A stretch of 48,885 bases of DNA, taken from positions 1 to 48,885 of the forward strand of contig KE354388.1 of NCBI GenBank assembly GCA_000415505.1. The letters run 5' to 3'. Under the pieces are notes generated by a model. It did no database searches, had not been told where the DNA came from, and saw only the letters and a program-made list of their open reading frames with translations. Made by a program: the position numbers and the translations under genes. Numbering within the stretch: the first letter of the stretch is position 1; the number at the start of each line of letters is the position of its first letter. This document shows positions 32,488 to 40,797 of the stretch, one piece after another. This stretch comes from Streptomyces afghaniensis 772 (lineage in GTDB: Bacteria > Actinomycetota > Actinomycetes > Streptomycetales > Streptomycetaceae).

Positions 32488-33138
32488 ATGGCCTTCCGGG
32501 AGATCAACGCGAAGATGGTCGAGGCGACGGTGACGCCCGGTCAGCGGCTGTTCAGCCAGCGCGGTGCGATGCTCGCCTACCGGGGCGAGGTGTCCTTCAC
32601 GCCCAACACGGCCGGCGGCCAGGGCGGGATCATGTCGATGATCGGCCGCCGGGTCGCCGACGAGGACACGCCCCTGATGACCGTCGAGGGCAGCGGCACC
32701 GTCCTCTTCGGGCACGGCGGGCATCACATCCAGGTGATCCAGCTGTCCGGCGACACGCTGTACGTCGAGGCGGACCGCCTCCTGGCCTTCGAGGGCACGC
32801 TCCAGCAGGGCACGATGTTCCTGGGCTCGCAGGGCGGCGTCATGGGCATGGTGCGCGGGCAGGTCAGCGGCCAGGGGCTGTTCACGACCACGCTCAAGGG
32901 GCACGGGGCCGTCGCGGTCATGGCCCACGGCGGGGTGATCGAGATCCCGATCACGCCCCAGCGGCCGGTGCACGTGGACCCGCAGGCCTACGTCGCCCAC
33001 CACGGAGAGGTCCGCAACAAGCTGTCCACGGCCCTGGGCTGGCGGGACATGGTGGGCCGCGGCTCGGGCGAGGCGTTCCAGCTGGAGCTGAGCGGCAGCG
33101 GTGCGGTGTACGTCCAGGCGTCGGAGGAGAAGCTGTGA
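32488..33138 (+). CDS. AIM24-family protein 2
   Basis: 216 residues. Clear paralogue of its upstream neighbour: SGQGLFTTTLKGHGAVAVMA parallels GNGLFTTTVEGHGQAAIMSD, and GSGEAFQLELSGSGAVYVQA parallels the end of protein 1. Starts one base after the previous stop. The trio may form a hetero-oligomer, as its members are kept together. Confidence 0.88.
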   Translation: MAFREINAKMVEATVTPGQRLFSQRGAMLAYRGEVSFTPNTAGGQGGIMSMIGRRVADEDTPLMTVEGSGTVLFGHGGHHIQVIQLSGDTLYVEADRLLAFEGTLQQGTMFLGSQGGVMGMVRGQVSGQGLFTTTLKGHGAVAVMAHGGVIEIPITPQRPVHVDPQAYVAHHGEVRNKLSTALGWRDMVGRGSGEAFQLELSGSGAVYVQASEEKL

Positions 33139-33935
33139 GCACGTACGGAACCCCGGGCGCCGGCCCCGCGGTCTTCGACCCGGCGACACTGCCGCCGGAC
33201 GACAACGTCAATCCCTACACCTTCTGCGTGGAGCTCAAGGGGAGCCAGTGGTTCCTCCAGAAGGGGAAGATGATCGCCTACTACGGCTCGATCGATTTCA
33301 ACGGCGTCGGACACGGCCGGCTGGACCGTCTCGTCCGTACGTCCTTCCATTCGCCACTGCACGCGAGCGAGTGGGTCGTGGCGGAGGGCTCGGGCAAGAT
33401 GCTCCTCGCCGACCGGGCCTTCGACGTGAACTCCTACGACCTCGAGAACGGCAACCTGACCATTCGCTCGGGCAATCTCCTCGCTTTTCAGCCAACTCTG
33501 TCGCTGAAGCAATCAATCGTGCCGGGTTTCCTGACACTGATCGGAACCGGAAAGTTCGTGGCGGCGTCGAACGGCCCCGTGGTGTTCATGGAACCCCCCA
33601 TCCGGGTCGACCCCCAGGCCCTGGTCGGATGGGCCGACTGCCCCTCCCCCTGCCACCACTACGACCATGGGTACATGACCGGCGTAATGGGCGGTCTACG
33701 TGCACTGACGGGCCTCGGCGGAGCCTCCGGCGAGGAGCACCAGTTCGAGTTCGTCGGCGCCGGCACGGTCCTGCTCCAGTCGTCCGAGACGCTGATGGCC
33801 GAGCAGGCCACGGGGGCTGTTCCGCACCAGGCCGGCGTCCCCGGCGGCGGGGCGCACAGCCCCGGGGCAGGGCCGTCCGGCGTACCGCGTCTTCCCGGAC
33901 AGCTGGGGGACCTCCAGCGTCGCTTCGGGCTGTGA
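33135..33935 (+). CDS. AIM24-family protein 3, divergent
   Basis: 266 residues, overlapping protein 2 by four bases (GTGA). The AIM24 core (FCVELKGSQWFLQKGKMIAY, EEHQFEFVGAGTVLLQSSE) is present. The protein has an extra N-terminal ~25 residues, an internal Pro/Cys/His segment (DCPSPCHHYDHGYM, around residues 173-186) not in the other two, and a Pro/Gly-rich disordered tail of about 45 residues. The Cys/His cluster could bind a metal; that is inference. Confidence 0.86.
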   Translation: MSTYGTPGAGPAVFDPATLPPDDNVNPYTFCVELKGSQWFLQKGKMIAYYGSIDFNGVGHGRLDRLVRTSFHSPLHASEWVVAEGSGKMLLADRAFDVNSYDLENGNLTIRSGNLLAFQPTLSLKQSIVPGFLTLIGTGKFVAASNGPVVFMEPPIRVDPQALVGWADCPSPCHHYDHGYMTGVMGGLRALTGLGGASGEEHQFEFVGAGTVLLQSSETLMAEQATGAVPHQAGVPGGGAHSPGAGPSGVPRLPGQLGDLQRRFGL

Positions 33936-33950
33936 GCGGTAGTCTGCGGA

Positions 33951-34003
33951 GTGTGACGTCGAACGCCTGCGCACCAATGTTCGGCGGGTGCGCTCCGTCA
34001 CAC
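33951..34003 (+). terminator. Terminator after the AIM24 operon
   Basis: GTGTGACG (33951-33958) pairs with CGTCACAC (33996-34003), and inside it GCGCACC (33969-33975) pairs with GGTGCGC (33987-33993), making a two-part stem 15 bases after the stop. Confidence 0.65.
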
Positions 34004-34051
34004 GAAAACCCTCACTAGTTCGCCTTTCAACATTTTAGGTAGACTTCATTC

Positions 34052-34528
34052 ATGGAGACCGAGACGGCCACCCGCTGGCTGACCGATGCGGAGCAGTGCG
34101 CCTGGCGCACCCACCTGGAGGTCAACAGGCTGTTGACGTACCAGCTCGAAAAGGACCTGCAGCCGTTCGGCCTGACAATGAACGACTACGAGATCCTGGT
34201 GAATCTCTCCGAGTCGGAGGACCAGAGGATGCGGATGAGCGACCTCGCCTCCGCCACCCTCCAGTCCAAGAGCCGCCTCTCGCACCAGATCACCCGCATG
34301 GAGAACGCGAACCTGGTCCGGCGGGAGAACTGCGAGTCCGACCGCCGGGGGCTCTACGCGGTCCTCACCGAGCACGGCATGGCGACGATGCAGAAGGTCG
34401 CGCCCCACCATGTGGCGTCCGTGCGGAGGCACTTCATCGACCTGCTGTCCCCCGAGGCCCTGACGGAACTCGACAAGGCCCTCAAGCCCATCGCGGAGCA
34501 CCTGCGCGCCCAGCGCGGACGCCCGTAA
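34052..34528 (+). CDS. MarR-family transcriptional regulator
   Basis: 158 residues. wHTH in MNDYEILVNLSESEDQRMRM, then SDLASATLQSKSRLSHQITR and the wing around ENCESDRRGLYAVLTEHG. ATG 34052 follows a TAGACT (34040-34045) by six bases, inside an AT-rich stretch unusual for this genome, so it is probably leaderless. It converges on the sensor kinase with only 21 bases between. Ligand and targets unknown. It is not obviously in the AIM24 operon, since a hairpin intervenes. Confidence 0.88.
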   Translation: METETATRWLTDAEQCAWRTHLEVNRLLTYQLEKDLQPFGLTMNDYEILVNLSESEDQRMRMSDLASATLQSKSRLSHQITRMENANLVRRENCESDRRGLYAVLTEHGMATMQKVAPHHVASVRRHFIDLLSPEALTELDKALKPIAEHLRAQRGRP

Positions 34529-34549
34529 CCCCCGGCTGGCAAATCCCGG

Positions 34550-35959
34550 CTAGGCGAGCGGCAGGCGGAGTTCGAACAGGGCTCCGCCTGCGGGCGCCTG
34601 ACCGGCCGTGAGCGTGCCGCCGTGCCGTACGGCGACGTCCCGGGCGATGGCGAGGCCCAGCCCGGCACCGCCGTCGTCACGGCTGCGGGCGGCGTCCAGC
34701 CGGACGAACCGCTCGAAGATGCGCTCCCGGTCGGCCTCGGGCACGCCGTCCCCGTCGTCCGCCACCCCGAGCACGGCCAGGTCACCCTCCCGGCGCACGC
34801 TCACGGTGACGGCCGACCGGGCATGCCGCTGGGCGTTGTCGAGCAGATTGGCGAGCACCCGCCCCAACTGCCCACGCGATCCGGCCACGTTCACCGACTC
34901 GGCGTCCACCGTCACGCCCGTCCGCCCCTCGGCCTCCTCCCGGGCCAGCCCGGCGAGGTCGACCTTCGCGTCACCCGGCCGCTCCCCCGCGTCCAGCCGG
35001 GCGAGCAGCAGCAGGTCGGCGGCGAGCCGCTGGAGCCGCACGGTGTCCTCCACGGCCCCGTCGAGGTCCAGCAGTTCGGGATGTGCGGCGGCCACCTCCA
35101 ACTGGGTCCGCAGCGAGGCGATCGGGCTGCGCAGCTCGTGGGAGGCGTCGGCGACGAAGCGCCGCTGCCGCTCCACGGAGGTCTCCAGGGCCGCGAGCGT
35201 CTCGTTCGTCGTCCGGGCGAGCCGGGCGACCTCGTCGTGCGTCTGCGGCTCCGGCACACGCCGCGCGAGATCCTCGGAGGCGGTGATCGCGGCCATCTCG
35301 CTGCGGATGCCCTCCACCGGCCGCAGCGCCCGCCGGGTGACCAGCCAGGTCACCCCCGCGACGACGCCGAGCAGCAGCGGGAACCCGATCAGCATCACCG
35401 TCGTCGCGCTCTGCACGGCCCCGTGCTCCGCGGCCAGCGGGGCACCGGCGTAGACCTTCAGACGTCCCCGGTCATGGGTCTCGACCTCGACGGCGGCGAA
35501 CCGGTAGTCCTCCGTCTCACCGTCGATCGTCGCGGACCCGTTCCGGAAGGTGCTCTCTCCGGCGATCTCCCCGGGTTCGAGGGACTCCTCGTGGTCGTCG
35601 GAGTCGTCGTCATCGTCCCCGCGCGGCGCCACCGACGGCGCCGGCTTCACCCGGTCGGAGTCGGTACCGCTGATCTCCTGCAGATCCTCGCTGACCGCAA
35701 CCACCCGCTTCTTCTCGGCGAGCACCTGGACCGGCCCGTCGTCGCCGTCCAGCCCGGACAGCTTGTCGTACGGCGTCCCGGCGGCGAGCTCGGCGGCCAC
35801 CGCCCGCGCGGAGCGCTCCGCCCGGGTGCCGGCCTCGCCCATCAGGTTGGACTTCAGGGACAGCAGGACGGCGGCCCCGGCGGCGACGAGCGCCACCGCG
35901 ACGACGAGCGTCGCACCGAGCGTGGCCCGCGCCCGGACGGACCCGAACAGCCGCCTCAC
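34550..35959 (-). CDS. Two-component sensor histidine kinase with acidic sensor domain
   Basis: 469 residues. TM1 about 12-34, an extracytoplasmic region about 35-183, TM2 about 185-207, HAMP, then the kinase: H-box FVADASHELRSPIASL (His274), N-box LANLLDNAQRH, GVADDGDGVPEADRERIF and GGAGLGLAI. The sensor part carries a run of Asp/Glu residues (about 115-129: RGDDDDDSDDHEESLEPGE) suggestive of cation or cationic-peptide sensing. GTG 35959 overlaps the regulator's stop. It pairs with the response regulator upstream and probably senses something connected with the acidic PepSY protein. Confidence 0.93.
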   Translation of the reverse strand: MRRLFGSVRARATLGATLVVAVALVAAGAAVLLSLKSNLMGEAGTRAERSARAVAAELAAGTPYDKLSGLDGDDGPVQVLAEKKRVVAVSEDLQEISGTDSDRVKPAPSVAPRGDDDDDSDDHEESLEPGEIAGESTFRNGSATIDGETEDYRFAAVEVETHDRGRLKVYAGAPLAAEHGAVQSATTVMLIGFPLLLGVVAGVTWLVTRRALRPVEGIRSEMAAITASEDLARRVPEPQTHDEVARLARTTNETLAALETSVERQRRFVADASHELRSPIASLRTQLEVAAAHPELLDLDGAVEDTVRLQRLAADLLLLARLDAGERPGDAKVDLAGLAREEAEGRTGVTVDAESVNVAGSRGQLGRVLANLLDNAQRHARSAVTVSVRREGDLAVLGVADDGDGVPEADRERIFERFVRLDAARSRDDGGAGLGLAIARDVAVRHGGTLTAGQAPAGGALFELRLPLA

Positions 35960-36624
35960 GGCGACGTCTCCAGCCGGTACCCGGCACCGCGCACGGTCCG
36001 GATCAGCCCCGCCCGCAGCTTCCGCCGCAGGGTGCTGACGTACACCTCGACGATGTTGGGGTCGCCCTCGTACGCGAAGTCCCACACGTGTTCGAGGATG
36101 TCGGACTTGGACACGACCTCCCCGGCCCGCAGCACGAGGTGCTCCAGCACGGAGAACTCCTTGGCGGTCAGGGCGACCTCGTCCTCCCCCAGGAACACCC
36201 GCCGGGCCGCGGTGTCCACCTTCAGGTCCCCGTGCACATGCACGGGCGAGGCCCCGGAACCCACCCCGCGCCGCCGCAGCAGCGCCTTGACCCGGGCGAC
36301 CAGCACGACGTACGAGAAGGGCTTGGTCAGGTAGTCGTCCGCGCCGGTGTCGAGCCCCTCGGCCTCGTCGTACTCGCCGTCCTTGGCGGTGAGCATCAGG
36401 ATCGGCACCTCGTGCCCGGCGGCGCGCAGGGCGGCGCAGACCCGGTAGCCGTTGAGGCCGGGCAGCATGATGTCGAGGATCACCAGGTCGTACGTGCCCT
36501 CCGAGGCCTGGTGCAGCCCCTCCCGTCCGTCGTGGACGACGTCCACGGCGTACCCCTCGGCCGTCAGGCCCCTGGCGAGCGACAGGGCCAGCCGCTTCTC
36601 GTCCTCCACGATCAACAGGCGCAT
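35956..36624 (-). CDS. OmpR-family response regulator
   Basis: 222 residues. Receiver domain with phospho-acceptor Asp51 (DLVILDIMLPGLNG), acidic pair Asp8/Glu9 region (VEDE) and Lys101 (LTKPF). C-terminal winged helix with EFSVLEHLVLRAGEVVSKSD and IVEVYVSTLRRKLRAG, as in CutR/PhoP-like regulators. ATG 36624. Directly upstream of the kinase gene, overlapping it by four bases. Divergent from the PepSY gene across 116 bases that hold direct repeats suited to OmpR-type binding. Confidence 0.95.
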   Translation of the reverse strand: MRLLIVEDEKRLALSLARGLTAEGYAVDVVHDGREGLHQASEGTYDLVILDIMLPGLNGYRVCAALRAAGHEVPILMLTAKDGEYDEAEGLDTGADDYLTKPFSYVVLVARVKALLRRRGVGSGASPVHVHGDLKVDTAARRVFLGEDEVALTAKEFSVLEHLVLRAGEVVSKSDILEHVWDFAYEGDPNIVEVYVSTLRRKLRAGLIRTVRGAGYRLETSP

Positions 36625-36647
36625 GGGTAAAGAGTGGCAAAGCCGAG

Positions 36648-36686
36648 CTGAAGATCTCTTCAGGGGTCTTCAGGTTCCTCTCAGCC
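36648..36686. promoter_or_regulatory. OmpR-type direct repeats between regulator and PepSY genes
   Basis: TCTTCAGG at 36657-36664 and 36667-36674, a 10-base period, followed one period on by the weaker CCTCTCAG. Just upstream CTGAAG/CTTCAG forms an inverted pair (about 36648-36663). Ten-base direct repeats are how OmpR-family regulators usually bind. Confidence 0.5.
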
Positions 36687-36740
36687 TCGGTCAGCCAGAT
36701 TGGAACACGTCGAAAACGAAACGACTCGGGAGGAATCCGC

Positions 36741-37385
36741 ATGAAGCGCAACATCGTGATCGCCGCTGTGACCGCTGCCGCTCTGATCGGAGGCGGTACG
36801 GCCACGGCTCTCGCGACCACGGAGGACGGGGGCTCGGCGCGGCAGGCGGCCAACACCCGGCTGTCGGACGACGACGTCCGCGACGACCAGGACGGTCCCG
36901 ACGCGCAGGACGACGGCGACGACGCCGCGCGGGCTGCTTCCGCCGACGTGACGGCGCCCGAGGCCATCGCGTCCGCGCTGAAGCACACGTCCGGTACGGC
37001 CGTCTCCGCCGAGCTGGACGACGAGGACGACAGCGGCAAGGTGATCTGGAAGGTCGACGTCCTCTCCGGCGACAACACCTGGCACAGCGTGAGCGTGGAC
37101 CCGTCGAACGGCAAGGTGCTCGGCTCGCACACCGACGACGAGGACGACACGGCGCAGGTGCGGGCGGCGCTGAAGGGCGCTTCCGTGACGGCCGAGGAGG
37201 CCGCGAAGGCCGCCGGCGGCAAGGGCACGGTGACGTCCGTGGACCTGGACGAGGACGGCAAGAACAAGTCCTGGGAGGCCGAGACGCACAAGTCCGGCGG
37301 CGCCGAGCAGGACTGGAAGATCGACCTCAACACGGCCAAGATCACGGCGGACCACGACCAGGACCAGGACGACGACCAGGACTGA
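36741..37385 (+). CDS. Secreted, highly acidic PepSY-domain protein
   Basis: 214 residues. Signal peptide MKRNIVIAAVTAAALIGGGT with cleavage likely near ATALA. The mature protein is very rich in Asp/Glu (DDDVRDDQDGPDAQDDGDD and a DQDQDDDQD tail). Two PepSY-like units: around APEAIASALKHTSGTAVSAE and around TAEEAAKAAGGKGTVTSVD, each followed by a strand ending in a W-[KE] pattern. PepSY units are thought to bind or inhibit proteases or cations. ATG 36741 has GGGAGGAATCC upstream. Divergent from the two-component genes and so likely under their control. Confidence 0.88.
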   Translation: MKRNIVIAAVTAAALIGGGTATALATTEDGGSARQAANTRLSDDDVRDDQDGPDAQDDGDDAARAASADVTAPEAIASALKHTSGTAVSAELDDEDDSGKVIWKVDVLSGDNTWHSVSVDPSNGKVLGSHTDDEDDTAQVRAALKGASVTAEEAAKAAGGKGTVTSVDLDEDGKNKSWEAETHKSGGAEQDWKIDLNTAKITADHDQDQDDDQD

Positions 37386-37408
37386 CCCGGTACTGCCCCC
37401 TTCCACCG

Positions 37409-37434
37409 CCCCGGCGTCGCTGCTGACGCCGGGG
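37409..37434 (+). terminator. Terminator after the PepSY gene
   Basis: CCCCGGCGTC (37409-37418) pairs perfectly with GACGCCGGGG (37425-37434), 6-base loop, 23 bases past the stop and immediately before repeat copy B. Confidence 0.8.
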
Positions 37435-37437
37435 CTC

Positions 37438-37761
37438 GCGCAACCCGGCGGAGCGGGGTGCCGCTGCGCCCACCCGTGCCGCCTGGGGGCACCTCCCAGG
37501 CCCTTAAGGCACTGGGGGAGGCACGACTGCCCGCAGCTCGGGCGAGACGCGCCCGCACCCGCCGACGCACGGAAGGGGACGTGTCGGGGGGGTGTCCGCC
37601 CGCAGCGGTTGGCGCGTCAACGGACAGTCAGTCGGCGTCCGACCCCATCGCGCCGTTCCGAGGACGGACACCCCCCGGCGCGGCCCCGACCCACCACCGG
37701 CGAGCAGGCGCAACGCGCACCCCACCGAAGCAGCCCCAGGCCGCCGCAGGCACACCGCCCA
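37438..37761. repeat. Dispersed ~300 bp intergenic repeat, copy B
   Basis: Near-identical to 1032-1326, same orientation, again between convergent genes (PepSY and meaB). It differs mainly in having 37 bases (37484-37520) where copy A has 6. The replaced segment is itself palindromic: CCTCCCAG and CTGGGGGAGG around a TTAA centre. In the central hairpin the outer arm is longer here (CGGGGGGTGTCCG). No credible coding. The gap 37386-37768 holds only the terminator and this repeat. Confidence 0.85.
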
Positions 37762-37768
37762 CCGACGA

Positions 37769-38725
37769 TCAGCCCTCCGTCAACCCGGCAACCAGCTCAT
37801 CAGCCGCCCGATACGGATCCAGCTCCCCGGACACGATCCGCTCCGCGAGCGCGCCCAGGCGCCGGTCGCCGTGCAGATCTCCGATCCGCTCCCGCAGCGC
37901 CGTCACCGCGATCGTCTCGACCTCCCGCGCCGCACGGGCCGTGCGCCGCTCCGCGAGCACCCCCCGCTCCTCCATCCAGGCCCGATGCTTCTCCAGGGCC
38001 TCGACGACCTCGTCCATGCCCTCCCCGCGCGAGGCGACCGTCTTCACGATCGGCGGGCGCCAGTCCCCGGGCCCCCGGGCCTCCCCCAGCCCCAGCATGT
38101 GGTTCAGCTCGCGAGCCGTCGCATCCGCCCCGTCCCGGTCGGCCTTGTTCACGACGTACACGTCACCGATCTCCAGGATCCCGGCCTTGGCCGCCTGGAT
38201 CCCGTCGCCCATCCCCGGCGCGAGCAGCACGACGGACGTGTCCGCCTGCGAGGCGATCTCCACCTCGGACTGCCCCACACCCACCGTCTCGACGAGGATC
38301 ACGTCACATCCCGCCGCGTCCAGCACCCGGATGGCCTGGGGCGCGGCCCACGCGAGCCCGCCCAGGTGCCCGCGCGTCGCCATCGAGCGGATGTACACGC
38401 CCGGGTCCGACGCGTGCTCGGACATCCGCACCCGGTCCCCGAGCAGCGCACCGCCCGAGAACGGGGACGACGGGTCGACGGCGAGCACGCCGACCCGCTT
38501 GCCCTGCTTGCGGTACGCGGTCACCAGCGCCGACGTCGACGTGGACTTGCCGACCCCCGGAGACCCGGTCAGCCCGACCACATACGCCTTGCCCGCCAGC
38601 GGCGCCAGCGCCGCCATGACCTCCCTGAGCTGCGGGGACGCCCCCTCCACCAGGGAGATCAGCCGGGCCACGGCCCGCGGCCGGCCCTCCCTGGCCTGGG
38701 CGACCAGCGTGGAGACGTCCTGCAT
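37769..38725 (-). CDS. meaB: MeaB-type GTPase chaperone of B12 acyl-CoA mutases
   Basis: 318 residues, G3E-family P-loop GTPase. Walker A GLTGSPGVGKST, Mg-site DPSSPFSGGALLGDRVRM, the VETVGVGQSE switch and the NKAD specificity motif (VVNKADRDG). It loads and protects the adenosylcobalamin of methylmalonyl-CoA mutase and relatives. I chose ATG 38725 with GGAG five bases upstream; a GTG codon just before it is the alternative. It is 50 bases downstream of the thiolase gene, and icmA, its possible client, is 18 kb away. Confidence 0.94.
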   Translation of the reverse strand: MQDVSTLVAQAREGRPRAVARLISLVEGASPQLREVMAALAPLAGKAYVVGLTGSPGVGKSTSTSALVTAYRKQGKRVGVLAVDPSSPFSGGALLGDRVRMSEHASDPGVYIRSMATRGHLGGLAWAAPQAIRVLDAAGCDVILVETVGVGQSEVEIASQADTSVVLLAPGMGDGIQAAKAGILEIGDVYVVNKADRDGADATARELNHMLGLGEARGPGDWRPPIVKTVASRGEGMDEVVEALEKHRAWMEERGVLAERRTARAAREVETIAVTALRERIGDLHGDRRLGALAERIVSGELDPYRAADELVAGLTEG

Positions 38726-38775
38726 CACAGCTCCGTTCAGATACTTCAGCTGAGGAAGGCCCGAAAACCGGTTGC

Positions 38776-39975
38776 TCAGGCCTTCGGTACCCGCACGATC
38801 AGCGCGTCACCCTGACCACCGCCACCGCACAGCGCCGCCGCGCCCACGCCACCACCACGCCGCTTCAGCTCCAGCGCGAGGTGCAGCACGAGCCGCGCAC
38901 CGGACATCCCGATCGGGTGACCCAGGGCAATGGCGCCGCCGTTGACATTCACCTTTTCGGTGGACACCCCGAGGTCCTTCATCGACTGCACGGCAACCGC
39001 CGCGAACGCCTCGTTGATCTCGATGAGGTCGAGGTCCTCGACGCCCAGTCCCTCCTTCTCCAGCGCGTGCTGGATCGCGTTGGACGGCTGGGACTGGAGC
39101 GAGTTGTCCGGCCCGGCCACGTTCCCGTGCGCCCCGATCTCGGCGATCCACTCCAGGCCGAGCTCCTGCGCCTTGGCCTTGCTCATCACCACGACGGCGG
39201 CGGCACCGTCGGAGATCTGCGAGGCGGAACCGGCCGTGATCGTGCCGTCCTTGGAGAACGCCGGACGCAGCTTGCCCAGGGACTCAGCGGTCGTGTCGCC
39301 CCGGATCCCCTCGTCCTTGCTGAAGAGCACCGGGTCGCCCTTGCGCTGCGGGATCTCGACGGGCGTGATCTCGGCCTCGAACAGCCCGTTCTTCTGCGCG
39401 GCGGCGGCCCGCTGGTGGGACAGCGCGGCGATCTCGTCCTGCTCGGCCCGCCCGATGCCGAGACGCGTGTTGTGCTTCTCCGTCGACTCGCCCATGGCGA
39501 CGCCGTCGAAGGAGTCGGTCAGCCCGTCGTAGGCCATGGCGTCGAGCATCTGGACGGCGCCGTACTTGAAGCCCTCGCGGGACTTGGGCAGCAGATGCGG
39601 AGCGTTGGTCATGGACTCCTGGCCGCCCGCGACGACCACGTCGAACTCACCCGCACGGATCAGCTGGTCGGCGAGCGCGATGGCGTCCAGACCGGACAGA
39701 CACACCTTGTTGATGGTCAGCGCCGGCACGTTCATCGGGATGCCGGCCTTGACCGCGGCCTGGCGCGCCGGGATCTGCCCCGCCCCGGCCTGGAGCACCT
39801 GCCCCATGATCACGTACTGCACCTGGTCGCCGCCGATCCCCGCACGGTCGAGGGCGGCCTTGATCGCGAAGCCGCCGAGGTCGGCTCCGGAGAAGGACTT
39901 CAGCGAGCCGAGCAACCGCCCCATGGGCGTACGCGCCCCCGAGACGATCACCGAGCTGGTCGTAGCAGAAGACAT
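38776..39975 (-). CDS. Acetyl-CoA acetyltransferase (thiolase)
   Basis: 399 residues, thiolase II type that reversibly joins two acetyl-CoA to acetoacetyl-CoA. The nucleophile Cys92 lies in [10 protein letters not shown], the His in [17 protein letters not shown], and the second Cys in the C-terminal CGGGGQGDA loop. Start at ATG 39975 (MSSATTSS); an in-frame ATG at 40002 would add nine residues. With the divergent epimerase and the meaB gene downstream it forms an acyl-CoA metabolism block. Confidence 0.94.
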   Translation of the reverse strand: MSSATTSSVIVSGARTPMGRLLGSLKSFSGADLGGFAIKAALDRAGIGGDQVQYVIMGQVLQAGAGQIPARQAAVKAGIPMNVPALTINKVCLSGLDAIALADQLIRAGEFDVVVAGGQESMTNAPHLLPKSREGFKYGAVQMLDAMAYDGLTDSFDGVAMGESTEKHNTRLGIGRAEQDEIAALSHQRAAAAQKNGLFEAEITPVEIPQRKGDPVLFSKDEGIRGDTTAESLGKLRPAFSKDGTITAGSASQISDGAAAVVVMSKAKAQELGLEWIAEIGAHGNVAGPDNSLQSQPSNAIQHALEKEGLGVEDLDLIEINEAFAAVAVQSMKDLGVSTEKVNVNGGAIALGHPIGMSGARLVLHLALELKRRGGGVGAAALCGGGGQGDALIVRVPKA

Positions 39976-40123
39976 GAGCTGCGATCCCCTTACCGGCTGC
40001 ACAGCCGAGGAGTGAACGAGGGTTTACTTCGAATGTACTGACCGGTAGTCCGCCCCGTCATCGGGCTGTCGGTGTGATCGCGCGCACGTTGCGTAACCAC
40101 CTCCGGAGCGCTCCACTGAATCC

Positions 40124-40564
40124 ATGCTGACGCGAATCGACCACATCGGGATCGCCTGTTTCGACCTCGACAAGACCGTCGAGTTCTACCGTGCCACCTA
40201 CGGCTTCGAGGTGTTCCACTCCGAGGTCAACGAGGAGCAGGGCGTGCGCGAGGCCATGCTCAAGATCAACGATACGTCCGACGGCGGCGCCTCGTACCTG
40301 CAGCTGCTGGAGCCGACCCGCGAGGACTCCACCGTCGCGAAGTGGCTGGCGAAGAACGGGGAGGGCGTCCACCACATCGCTTTCGGTACGGCGGACGTGG
40401 ACGCCGAGGCGGCCGACATCAAGGACAAGGGCGTACGCGTGCTGTACGAAGAGCCGCGACGCGGTTCCATGGGGTCACGGATCACCTTCCTGCACCCCAA
40501 GGACTGCCATGGCGTCCTGACAGAACTGGTCACTTCGGCGCCCGTTGAGTCACCTGAGCACTGA
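40124..40564 (+). CDS. mce: Methylmalonyl-CoA epimerase
   Basis: 146 residues, vicinal-oxygen-chelate fold. Converts (R)- to (S)-methylmalonyl-CoA, feeding propionate into the TCA cycle or methylmalonyl extender pools. Metal-binding residues of the family are visible in IDHIGIA (His7), YLQLLEP (Gln), VHHIAF (His) and HGVLTELV (Glu). The N- and C-halves repeat the VOC unit. ATG 40124 with CGGAG upstream. Divergent from the thiolase across 148 bases. Confidence 0.95.
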   Translation: MLTRIDHIGIACFDLDKTVEFYRATYGFEVFHSEVNEEQGVREAMLKINDTSDGGASYLQLLEPTREDSTVAKWLAKNGEGVHHIAFGTADVDAEAADIKDKGVRVLYEEPRRGSMGSRITFLHPKDCHGVLTELVTSAPVESPEH

Positions 40565-40797
40565 TGCTCGTACATAGGGGCCGGTAGGGTTGGGGGCGGT
40601 CGCCGCTCAGTCCAGGGTGACCGCGGTCCCGCCGTGCGACGGCAGGACCACCGGGGTCCGGGTTTCGGGGGACGAGCGTCGGGGCAGCAGCCCGTGCTCC
40701 GCCGATGATCTGACACCATTCCCCGGGGGCCCCGTTCGGCGTATGGACGGAGCTCGTTTGGAGAGAGTTGCGACCAGGGGACGGATGGGACCGCGCA
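40565..40797. promoter_or_regulatory. Intergenic region before scy
   Basis: 233 bases, GC-rich. TAGGGT at about 40587-40592 is the only -10-like hexamer I would name. A TTG at 40768, behind GGAGAG, is an alternative scy start that would extend the protein by ten residues. Confidence 0.3.

Noticed and set aside
35540-37570. Minus-strand extension of the sensor-kinase frame upstream of 35959
   Set aside because: It would cross the response regulator and PepSY genes in the wrong frame; GTG 35959 overlapping the regulator stop is the natural start.
37592-38815. Plus-strand frames over repeat B and meaB
   Set aside because: Antisense to meaB; the repeat part differs between copies by indels that would break the frame.
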